Shown: piece by piece, positions 1 through 4,918 of the stretch
Numbering within the stretch: position 1 is the first letter of the stretch
How the letters are laid out: every line of letters begins with the position of its first letter
Assembly (NCBI GenBank): GCA_003242115.1
Contig: QBMP01000008.1
Coordinates: forward strand, 22,889 to 29,672
DNA from: Phormidesmis priestleyi
Lineage (GTDB): Bacteria > Cyanobacteriota > Cyanobacteriia > Phormidesmidales > Phormidesmidaceae
Direction of reading: 5' to 3'
DNA: 6,784 nt
Program-made: the position numbers and the translations under genes
The notes under the pieces: model-generated
Told to the model about the DNA's origin: nothing
Seen by the model: only the letters and a program-made list of their open reading frames with translations
Database searches by the model: none

Positions 1-574
1 GGTTTTGGGCAAGCGGATAGCGGGTAATTTCGACATGAATCAGGTGATCAATCGCCTCGGACAAATCGGGCTCACTCTCGGTGATATCTAGCTCGAACAG
101 CAGCCGATCATCGAGCGGCACGGCTTTGAATTTGCCGTCTTCGTCACCGGCTTTTACTTTTGAGAGCACAGAGGCATTGGCTCGCTCCAAAATCAGCTTG
201 ACTTCCCCTTCAGGGCTGCGGCGACGGCTGCCGTCTTTGGTGACTTGTACTAAGACGCGATCGCCATTCCAGGCGCTGTTGAGCTGACTTTCTCGCACAT
301 AGATATCATCGGCGGCTTCGTCGTCTTGGATGGCAAAGCAAAAGCCCTTGCTGGAGCATCTCAGCTTGCCTTCAATGACATCTTCATCCTCTATTTTTCG
401 ATATTTCCCGCGTGACTTTTCTAAAACACTGATTCGCTCTAGTGCATCGAGGGCTATCTGCAAATCTTTCTCACCGTCGCCAGGGGCGCAATTGAGCTTT
501 TTTTCCAGGGTCTTAGTAGTCACTAACTTGTCATCTGAAAAATTAGCTAACAGTGACGCAATCGAAAATTTCAT
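1..574 (-). CDS. rnr: RNase II/R-family 3'-5' exoribonuclease, N-terminal part (3' end outside window)
   Basis: The reading frame is open from an ATG (complement of 572-574) to the left edge, giving 191 residues of a protein whose family is usually about 700-800 long. It begins MKFSIASLLANFSDDKLV, as I remember for cyanobacterial RNase R-like proteins. Residues 1-65 look like a winged-helix region. Residues 69-111 (GKLRCSSKGFCFAIQD, then DIYVRES and WNGDRVLV) are an OB/cold-shock RNA-binding fold. A basic stretch GSRRRSPEGEV (115-125) and the start of a second OB-like region follow (from about 135). The catalytic RNB domain lies beyond the window, so activity cannot be judged. The family degrades RNA processively from the 3' end in the cytoplasm. 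An AAGGA ribosome-binding site (complement of 586-590) sits 11 nt before the ATG and supports this start. RNase II versus RNase R cannot be decided here. Confidence 0.88.
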   Translation of the reverse strand, partial: MKFSIASLLANFSDDKLVTTKTLEKKLNCAPGDGEKDLQIALDALERISVLEKSRGKYRKIEDEDVIEGKLRCSSKGFCFAIQDDEAADDIYVRESQLNSAWNGDRVLVQVTKDGSRRRSPEGEVKLILERANASVLSKVKAGDEDGKFKAVPLDDRLLFELDITESEPDLSEAIDHLIHVEITRYPLAQN

Positions 575-585
575 GTAGCGATGAA

Positions 586-590
586 TCCTT
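586..590 (-). promoter_or_regulatory. Ribosome-binding site of the exoribonuclease gene
   Basis: AAGGA on the minus strand lies 11 nt before the ATG at 574. It is the only Shine-Dalgarno-like match near that start and supports the choice of start codon. Confidence 0.55.
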
Positions 591-596
591 GATACT

Positions 597-615
597 TCTC
601 TTAATATCTCTTAAT
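597..615. repeat. Two 9-bp direct repeats TCTCTTAAT, period 10
   Basis: TCTCTTAAT occurs at 597-605 and again at 607-615. The pair lies 23-41 bp upstream of the exoribonuclease start, inside its probable 5' leader or promoter. Each copy contains CTTAA, which loosely recalls cyanobacterial Pho-box half sites, but the 10-bp period does not match the usual 11. Function is unknown. Confidence 0.5.
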
Positions 616-677
616 GCTGCTTCAGGCTTTATCCTTATCCCACAACCCTCATATGTTTCCGTAATAGGTAGAGCGCT

Positions 678-709
678 GTCAAATATTTTTTTCAAATGGA
701 CTTCAAATG
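678..709 (-). promoter_or_regulatory. Putative regulated promoter upstream region of the exoribonuclease gene
   Basis: On the minus strand two identical octamers CATTTGAA lie one helical turn apart (complements of 702-709 and 691-698, 3-bp spacer). They are followed 7 bp later by a perfect -35 hexamer TTGACA (complement of 678-683). Paired octamers at 11-bp period just upstream of a -35 box are typical of OmpR/PhoB-type response-regulator sites. No good -10 is found 16-18 bp downstream; the nearest AT-rich hexamer, CATATG, is 22 bp away. The promoter call is therefore weak; the repeats themselves are certain. Confidence 0.35.
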
Positions 710-732
710 TAGCGAAGATCACGAATTTTGAG

Positions 733-747
733 GCGGTTTAAAACCGC
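733..747 (-). other. Short hairpin across the phoU stop codon
   Basis: GCGGTTT and AAACCGC are perfect inverted repeats around one central base; in RNA this gives a 6-bp stem with a 3-nt loop. The TAA stop of phoU (complement of 738-740) lies in the loop and the adjoining stem. No T-run follows on the minus strand (CTCAAAATTCG comes next), so it is not a standard intrinsic terminator. It might act as a 3'-end stabiliser. Confidence 0.35.
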
Positions 748-1628
748 TCTCCGGTTACAACATAGGTGACTCGCTTGCCAACATTGGTCGCATGGTCGGC
801 AATTCGCTCTAAGGCTCGAATGACAATGACCATCAGCACGATGGCTTCAATGGAGGTGCTAGGGCTGTATGGCGTGCTAATTAGCTGATGGTACAGCCGT
901 TCATAGTCGTCATCGACCACATCATCTTTGTGCTTGATGCTGCGGCCTGCTTCTGGATCGAGTTCGCAGAGCGATCGCAAACACAGCGCCACCATCGAAC
1001 GGCAGCGATCCATCATCGTCCCGACATCTGCTAGGCAGACATGGGCAGGATAGGGAAAAAGCTTGATCGCCGAGCGGCTGATAGTCTTGGTGTAGTCGCC
1101 AATGCGCTCTAGATCACGCACCATTTGCATAAAGGCGCTCATCAAGCGCAGATCTTGTGTTACCGGGGCTTGCAGCGTAATTAAATTAGTGCAGTCAACT
1201 TCAATTTGCCGATAAAGCGCGTCAATTTGCTTGTCTTGAATCGGAATTCGCTTAGCCGCTTCCAAATCCCGGTCACACAGCGCCGCTTTCGCTAGCAGGC
1301 AAGAATTTTCAACCAGCGCCCCCATCTTCAACACATCATGCTGAATGCGAATGAGCTGACGATCTAAGTTGGGCCGAGTCGGCCTTGGCCCAGCGATGTG
1401 CTGCTGAAGATCTAGCCGAGCTAGCGAATTTTCTTCACGTTGAACCACAGAAGACTCTACAGGAAAATCCGCAGAAGCAGTCTCTTGATCAGTTCCCGGC
1501 AGGGCCTTGGCCAAAGGACTCGCGCTGTCTCCGGTTAAATCTGTCATTAGAAAAGCTTTTTCTTTGGGATGGCTACTGTCGCGATGCCCGGCTCTATTGT
1601 TTGACGGAAACATTTGGCCGGTTTTCAT
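738..1628 (-). CDS. phoU: PhoU, phosphate-signalling regulator, with long N-terminal extension
   Basis: The 296-residue protein carries the two three-helix PhoU repeats, about residues 88-185 and 196-290. Each ends in the family's metal-binding signature: LERIGDYTKTI at 173-183 and LERIADHATNV at 273-283, with acidic residues E174/D178 and E274/D278. PhoU links the Pst phosphate transporter to the sensor kinase and represses the Pho response when phosphate is plentiful; in cyanobacteria the partners are SphS-SphR. No pst or sph gene is in the window. The family is usually about 220 residues, so residues 1-80 (rich in Ser, Ala, Asp) are extra. An internal Met28 (codon complement of 1545-1547) is an alternative start; neither start has a well-spaced ribosome-binding site. 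I keep Met1 because a plausible promoter lies about 22 bp upstream of it. PhoU identity is secure; the start is not. Confidence 0.93.
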   Translation of the reverse strand: MKTGQMFPSNNRAGHRDSSHPKEKAFLMTDLTGDSASPLAKALPGTDQETASADFPVESSVVQREENSLARLDLQQHIAGPRPTRPNLDRQLIRIQHDVLKMGALVENSCLLAKAALCDRDLEAAKRIPIQDKQIDALYRQIEVDCTNLITLQAPVTQDLRLMSAFMQMVRDLERIGDYTKTISRSAIKLFPYPAHVCLADVGTMMDRCRSMVALCLRSLCELDPEAGRSIKHKDDVVDDDYERLYHQLISTPYSPSTSIEAIVLMVIVIRALERIADHATNVGKRVTYVVTGERF

Positions 1629-1635
1629 AGCCTTA

Positions 1636-1671
1636 ATGGTTTCTTATGAAATATGGTTTTATGCAATGGTT
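1636..1671 (-). repeat. Three AACCAT direct repeats upstream of phoU
   Basis: AACCAT occurs on the minus strand at the complements of 1666-1671, 1653-1658 and 1636-1641, between the proposed -35 box and the phoU start. CTTAATGG and CTTATGAA (1632-1639 and 1643-1650, plus strand) also form an 8+3+8 pair reminiscent of a degenerate Pho box. Such sites would suit SphR control, but the match is loose. Confidence 0.35.
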
Positions 1672-1685
1672 TTTTTTGATGTAAA
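1658..1685 (-). promoter_or_regulatory. Putative phoU promoter (TTTACA-16 bp-CATAAA)
   Basis: On the minus strand, TTTACA (complement of 1680-1685, 5/6 match to -35) and CATAAA (complement of 1658-1663, 4/6 match to -10) are 16 bp apart. Transcription would start near 1651, giving a leader of about 22 nt to the ATG at 1628. Three AACCAT hexamers overlap or flank it. This is inferred from sequence only. Confidence 0.35.
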
Positions 1686-1804
1686 GAGCTCAGTTTAGAG
1701 TTTCTGTAAAGTCGTCTGCGTCAGTATGCTGATCTCTATAGCTTATAGCTCAAGTAATGCAGCAGCGGCTGTTGCGTAGATAACAAGCTCCAAGGTAACG
1801 AAGA

Positions 1805-1839
1805 TCTAAAAATAAGGGTCTAAAAACACAGGTCTAAAA
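1805..1839. repeat. Three TCTAAAA heptamers at 14-bp period
   Basis: TCTAAAA occurs at 1805-1811, 1819-1825 and 1833-1839, exactly 14 bp apart; the last two share the longer core GGTCTAAAA. They lie about 185-220 bp upstream of psaM. The array could be a cluster of protein-binding sites or the remnant of a tandem duplication. Confidence 0.6.
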
Positions 1840-1849
1840 GGGTAGGTGT

Positions 1850-1864
1850 GTAACGGTTAGTTAC
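1850..1864. promoter_or_regulatory. Possible operator: GTAAC-N5-GTTAC palindrome
   Basis: GTAAC (1850-1854) and GTTAC (1860-1864) form a perfect 5-bp inverted repeat around GGTTA, directly after the TCTAAAA array and 160 bp upstream of psaM. Dimeric regulators often use such spacing. On the minus strand it contains GTTACACA, which matches one half of the HLR1 element that RpaB binds at photosystem I genes; the other half is poor. Confidence 0.25.
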
Positions 1865-2004
1865 CGATCAGCCTAAGAGTGACGACATTTTTGCCCTTTT
1901 AAGAAACAATTTATAGGCATAAACGTATCCCTCTCATATCATTCGCTCAGATTATGTCGATTTGAATGCGTTGACTTGATTGGTATTCAGTCATTAAGTT
2001 TTTT

Positions 2005-2012
2005 AGGAAGGA
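2005..2012 (+). promoter_or_regulatory. Ribosome-binding site of psaM
   Basis: AGGAAGGA, a strong Shine-Dalgarno match, ends 11 nt before the psaM ATG. It is the best ribosome-binding site in the window and supports this very short gene as real. Confidence 0.7.
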
Positions 2013-2023
2013 TCTCAATCATC

Positions 2024-2119
2024 ATGGCTCTTTCAGATACTCAAATCTTCATCGCGCTCGGATTTGCTTTGATTCCTGGATTTTTGGCGCTGCGCCTAGC
2101 GACTGAACTCTACAAGTAA
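2024..2119 (+). CDS. psaM: Photosystem I reaction centre subunit XII (PsaM)
   Basis: The 31-codon frame starts MALSDTQIF and ends LRLATELYK, which is the PsaM family pattern at the family's usual length. About residues 8-25 form one hydrophobic transmembrane helix (IFIALGFALIPGFLAL), with the charged ATELYK end following. PsaM is an integral thylakoid subunit of photosystem I that packs near the PsaB/PsaI/PsaL side, at the monomer contacts in the cyanobacterial trimer. It binds no cofactor that can be inferred from this sequence beyond pigment contacts known for the family. A strong ribosome-binding site precedes it and an intrinsic terminator follows about 60 bp after the stop, so it is probably a single-gene transcript. 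The gene is easy to miss because of its size. Confidence 0.95.
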   Translation: MALSDTQIFIALGFALIPGFLALRLATELYK

Positions 2120-2178
2120 AAAGAACCCAACAAAAATAAGCACAAAGAATCCAAAACCCCCGTTAGAGATGTGCATTT

Positions 2179-2225
2179 TCCCTGGTAGATGGCGCTAAAG
2201 CAGCCGATTTGCCAGGGATTTTTTT
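2179..2225 (+). terminator. Intrinsic terminator after psaM
   Basis: TCCCTGG (2179-2185) pairs perfectly with CCAGGGA (2212-2218), and seven T residues follow at 2219-2225. The 26-nt loop contains a second small stem (GGC at 2191-2193 with GCC at 2203-2205). The position 60 bp downstream of the psaM stop fits termination of that transcript. Confidence 0.8.
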
Positions 2226-2421
2226 GATCAGGCAAAATGCAGATGAAACACAGATAAAACGTAAAAGCTCATCTACAGGGCTAAAAGGGCTAGAGGTTAC
2301 AGACAGATATTCGGAATGTATGCGATTATCTAGTCGGTTACTGTTTGACCCGTAATTTCTCGGACGCTGCACGGCATCCGATGATTTACAATTATCTCGC
2401 TATTTTGATGATTTTCGCTTT
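2226..2421. other. 196-bp gene-free stretch upstream of the small membrane protein
   Basis: No credible coding frame is seen here. It contains a GGGCTA pair (2278-2283 and 2287-2292, period 9) and a possible -10 box near its right end. A TTGACC at 2345-2350 is too far from that -10 box to serve as its -35. Confidence 0.4.
2387..2392 (+). promoter_or_regulatory. Possible -10 box TACAAT for the 2422 gene
   Basis: TACAAT differs from the -10 consensus at one base and lies 29 bp upstream of the ATG at 2422, which would leave a leader of about 23 nt. No -35 hexamer is recognisable at normal spacing, so an activator would be needed if this is real. Confidence 0.3.
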
Positions 2422-2895
2422 ATGAATGCTGCTAAGCGCCCAATCACGACTTCTGATTCTGCTCAGGCTCTTTTTCCCCCCTCTAGTAAGCAGCCTTCAT
2501 CTTCCAATTTAGCGCCGTCATCAGCTGTGGACATGGCCAAGACAGCCTTTGCTGCGTCAAGACCGGGCTATAGACCTAAGCGCGCTGCTCACCAAGGGGC
2601 ATGTCAGGCAATTGTGTTTGAGTCGTCGGTGAAGCTGACGGTGAATTTGCTGCTAGCGATTGTGGCGACGACGACGATTGCGAAATTAGTGCCTTACTAT
2701 CAGGCTCACCAGCAGCGGCTGACGACCCTACAAGATGCGGTGGCCGTCGCAGAACATAAAAACGCTGAATTGCGATCGCAGTTCACCAACAATTTTGACC
2801 CTGCCCAAGCCTCGCGCATCATGCAGGAGCAAAGCGGACTGGGCTATGCCAACCAAAAGCGGGTCGTTTGGGAATCGCCGTTAGATCGCCGCTGA
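2422..2895 (+). CDS. Small single-pass membrane protein with coiled coil, FtsB/DivIC-like
   Basis: I do not recognise a named family with certainty. The 157-residue protein has a disordered, Ser/Pro/Ala-rich basic cytoplasmic N terminus (1-68) and one hydrophobic helix (about 71-92, KLTVNLLLAIVATTTIAKLV). A heptad-like helix (about 93-123) and a conserved-looking C-terminal segment follow, FDPAQASRIMQEQSGLGYA then KRVVW (125-150). This order (short cytoplasmic part, membrane helix, periplasmic coiled coil, then a 'D..a..i..e..GlG' segment) is that of FtsB, FtsL and DivIC, the small bitopic divisome proteins that bind FtsQ and activate septal wall synthesis. The resemblance is architectural and motif-level only. 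No ribosome-binding site precedes the ATG; Met38 (codon at 2533) is an alternative start. ribBA follows after 82 bp. Confidence 0.75.
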   Translation: MNAAKRPITTSDSAQALFPPSSKQPSSSNLAPSSAVDMAKTAFAASRPGYRPKRAAHQGACQAIVFESSVKLTVNLLLAIVATTTIAKLVPYYQAHQQRLTTLQDAVAVAEHKNAELRSQFTNNFDPAQASRIMQEQSGLGYANQKRVVWESPLDRR

Positions 2896-2930
2896 TTTGC
2901 TCGGTCTAATGTTAGTGCCTTCGCAATTCG

Positions 2931-2965
2931 ATACAATCGAAGCGTATAGATTTGCTCGATTGTAT
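2931..2965 (+). promoter_or_regulatory. Perfect 10-bp inverted repeat before ribBA
   Basis: ATACAATCGA (2931-2940) and TCGATTGTAT (2956-2965) are exact reverse complements separated by 15 bp. The right arm ends one base before the AAGGA ribosome-binding site. The left arm contains TACAAT (2932-2937), a near-consensus -10 box. It could be an operator overlapping the promoter or, if transcription starts further upstream, an RNA hairpin abutting the ribosome-binding site. It does not resemble the FMN riboswitch. Confidence 0.55.
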
Positions 2966-2966
2966 T

Positions 2967-2971
2967 AAGGA
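2967..2971 (+). promoter_or_regulatory. Ribosome-binding site fixing the GTG start of ribBA
   Basis: AAGGA ends 6 nt before the GTG at 2978. The nearby ATG at 2985 is out of frame with ribBA, so this site supports the GTG start and makes the Leu-Asn-Gln repeats part of the protein. Confidence 0.6.
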
Positions 2972-2977
2972 ATTCCC

Positions 2978-4846
2978 GTGGGTTATGCCGCTTTCAATGA
3001 CCGTGATGAGCATCTGAATGATTCGGCTCATGACTCGGATCAGCTAAACCAGCTAAATCAGTCAAACCAGCTAAACCAGTCAAACCAGCTAAATCAGTCA
3101 AATCAGCCGAGTGACGCCGACCCTATCCCATTTAAGTTTGATTCTATTCAAGACGCGCTAGCTGATTTGGCGGCGGGTCGCGCCATTGTCGTGGTCGATG
3201 ATGAAAACCGTGAAAATGAAGGCGATGTGATTTGTGCGGCGCAGTTTGCGACGCCGGATTTGATTAACTTTATGGCGGTAGAAGCCAGGGGGCTGATTTG
3301 TTTGGCGATGACGGGCGATCGCCTCGATGAGCTAGATTTGCCGCTGATGGTTGCTAGCAGCTCATTTGAAGATGAAAATGAGCAAACCGCCTTTACCATC
3401 AGCATTGACGCGGCGACCCAGTGGGGCGTGACCACCGGCATTTCAGCCGAAGATCGGGCCCGAACCATTCAAGTGGCGATCAATGCCAAAGCTCAGCCGT
3501 CAGATCTGCGCAGGCCGGGGCATATTTTTCCGCTAAGAGCCAAAAAAGGCGGCGTGCTGAAGCGGGCCGGTCACACCGAAGCCGGGGTTGATCTAGCGCG
3601 GTTAGCGGGCCTGTATCCGGCCGGGGTGATTTGCGAAATTTCTAATGCCGATGGCTCAATGGCTCGCCTGCCCGATTTGGTGAGCTACGTTCAGCGCCAT
3701 CACCTGAAGCTGATTAGTATTGCCGATTTGATTAGCTACCGGCTCAGGCATGAGCGTTTTGTCAAGCGTGAGGCAATCGCGGCGATGCCCACTAAGTTTG
3801 GTGATTTTCAGGTATATGCCTACCGCAATACGCTCGATGGCTCTGAGCATTTGGCCTTGGTCAAAGGCGATCCAAGCACGTTTAAAGATGAGCCGATCAT
3901 GGTGCGAATGCACTCCGAGTGCCTGACGGGTGACGCGCTTGGTTCACTGCGCTGTGACTGCCGGATGCAGCTACAGGCCACGCTCAAAATGATTGAAAAT
4001 GCGGGTAAAGGCGTCGTGGTGTATCTGCGTCAAGAAGGACGCGGAATTGGGCTAGTCAACAAGCTCAAGGCTTATTCGCTGCAAGATATGGGCCTAGATA
4101 CGGTAGAAGCAAACGAGCGGCTAGGGCTACCTGTCGATCAGCGCAACTACGGCATGGGGGCGCAAATTTTGATGGATTTGGGCATTGGGCGCTTTCGCCT
4201 GATTACCAATAACCCTCGCAAGATTGCGGGCCTAAAGGGTTACGGACTAGACATGGTAGATCGGGTGCCGCTGTTAATTGAAGCCACGAGCTACAACGCC
4301 AGCTATCTGGCCACCAAAGCTAAAAAAATGGGTCATTTGCTCTTACAGACTTATTTGGTGACGGTAGCGATTCGGTGGCGAGAGGCAGATTCGCTCACGG
4401 CAGATCCGAACGCGGCTGATCCGGTCACAGCAAGGTACGAGCGGCTAGAAAAGCTGCGAGCTTTGGGCCAAAAGCATGATCTGCTGCTGCAAGAAGAAGC
4501 CCGATCAATCGCGGTGGCCGTGTTTGGTCAACTGCCGCTGATTGCTCATTTGGGGCTAGATCAGCCGGATCTAGCGGGCGATCGCTGGTACAAAGATCCG
4601 CACCATCCTTACGTCCAGGCCATTTCTGCCTTATTGGATGAGCTGATTGCTTGGCCAGATATCGACCATCTGGAGTTCTTAGTCTCAGACGGCGGCGACC
4701 CGTTCACGCAGCTCAAAGTCAGGCTCGATCAGCAGATTTTTCCTTGGGCGCTGAGTGGCCCCAATGCCGTGACCCCCGGCGATGTGTGCCAGCAGCTCAA
4801 GACTCAGCGGATTTATGTGTTTTCTCAGCACAATATTTCGGCATAG
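2978..4846 (+). CDS. ribBA: RibBA: DHBP synthase / GTP cyclohydrolase II (riboflavin synthesis)
   Basis: A 622-residue bifunctional enzyme that supplies both branches of riboflavin synthesis in the cytosol. The RibB part (about 54-255) makes 3,4-dihydroxy-2-butanone 4-phosphate from ribulose 5-phosphate; its acidic loop DDENRENEGD (74-83), RPGHIFPL (179-186) and GHTEAGVDLA (198-207) are intact. The RibA part (about 272-435) opens GTP; zinc cysteines C315, C326 and C328 in SECLTGDALGSLRCDC, the RQEGRGIGL loop (351-359) and D387/R389 of VDQRNYG are present. A C-terminal extension (about 436-622), which I believe is common in cyanobacterial RibBA, has no known catalytic motif. The N-terminal 50 residues are extra and contain a Leu-Asn-Gln-Ser repeat. 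GTG start, supported by AAGGA 6 nt upstream. The downstream gene begins 72 bp after the stop. Confidence 0.97.
   Translation: MGYAAFNDRDEHLNDSAHDSDQLNQLNQSNQLNQSNQLNQSNQPSDADPIPFKFDSIQDALADLAAGRAIVVVDDENRENEGDVICAAQFATPDLINFMAVEARGLICLAMTGDRLDELDLPLMVASSSFEDENEQTAFTISIDAATQWGVTTGISAEDRARTIQVAINAKAQPSDLRRPGHIFPLRAKKGGVLKRAGHTEAGVDLARLAGLYPAGVICEISNADGSMARLPDLVSYVQRHHLKLISIADLISYRLRHERFVKREAIAAMPTKFGDFQVYAYRNTLDGSEHLALVKGDPSTFKDEPIMVRMHSECLTGDALGSLRCDCRMQLQATLKMIENAGKGVVVYLRQEGRGIGLVNKLKAYSLQDMGLDTVEANERLGLPVDQRNYGMGAQILMDLGIGRFRLITNNPRKIAGLKGYGLDMVDRVPLLIEATSYNASYLATKAKKMGHLLLQTYLVTVAIRWREADSLTADPNAADPVTARYERLEKLRALGQKHDLLLQEEARSIAVAVFGQLPLIAHLGLDQPDLAGDRWYKDPHHPYVQAISALLDELIAWPDIDHLEFLVSDGGDPFTQLKVRLDQQIFPWALSGPNAVTPGDVCQQLKTQRIYVFSQHNISA
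3044..3106 (+). repeat. In-frame minisatellite encoding (LNQSNQ)n in ribBA
   Basis: An 18-bp unit CTAAAYCAGTCAAAYCAG occurs three times in tandem (3053-3070, 3071-3088, 3089-3106), preceded by a half unit (3044-3052). Copies differ only by C/T at the third base of Asn codons. The unit is a multiple of three, so gain or loss keeps the frame. It encodes residues 23-43 of RibBA, in a stretch before the first catalytic domain. Confidence 0.9.
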
Positions 4847-4878
4847 CGTCTGGGCATAGTGTCTGGGCATAGCATCTC
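4840..4878 (+). repeat. 13-bp tandem repeat, three copies, spanning the ribBA stop
   Basis: GGCATAGCGTCTG (4840-4852), GGCATAGTGTCTG (4853-4865) and GGCATAGCATCTC (4866-4878) follow one another without gaps. The first copy carries the ribBA TAG stop at 4844-4846. The remaining copies occupy half of the 72-bp gap to the next gene. I see no hairpin terminator in that gap. Confidence 0.85.
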
Positions 4879-4918
4879 AGTCAATGCCGCCTAAACCCTT
4901 CCTATTTTTGAGTTTTTC

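Larger units (their letters stand above)
1629..2023. other. 395-bp divergent intergenic region between phoU and psaM
   Basis: No credible ORF is seen. From left to right it holds the AACCAT repeats and putative phoU promoter, a tandem TATAGCT pair (1737-1750), a small GC-rich hairpin (1759-1775), three TCTAAAA heptamers at exact 14-bp spacing (1805-1839), a GTAAC-N5-GTTAC palindrome (1850-1864) and the psaM ribosome-binding site. Two promoters firing in opposite directions are expected here. Confidence 0.6.

Noticed and set aside
1385..1698. Plus-strand ORFs opposite the phoU N terminus
   Set aside because: They overlap phoU in antisense, have no ribosome-binding site and no recognisable domain. 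They do sit opposite the weakly conserved PhoU extension, so this rejection is less certain than the others.
1971..1976. TTGACT as the psaM -35 box
   Set aside because: The matching -10 would fall at about 1992-1999 and place the transcript start inside the ribosome-binding site at 2005-2012.
2163..2372. 69-codon minus-strand ORF after psaM
   Set aside because: It runs through the psaM terminator hairpin, has no recognisable domain and no ribosome-binding site.
2896..2977. FMN (RFN) riboswitch in front of ribBA
   Set aside because: The gap is only 82 bp and lacks the multi-stem conserved blocks of the RFN element; only one simple inverted repeat is present.
3148..3468. 106-codon minus-strand ORF inside ribBA
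   Set aside because: It is antisense to the strongly conserved RibB domain, and its Ser/Ala-rich composition is that of a shadow frame.
3656..3913. 85-codon minus-strand ORF inside ribBA
   Set aside because: Antisense to conserved RibBA sequence with no family features.
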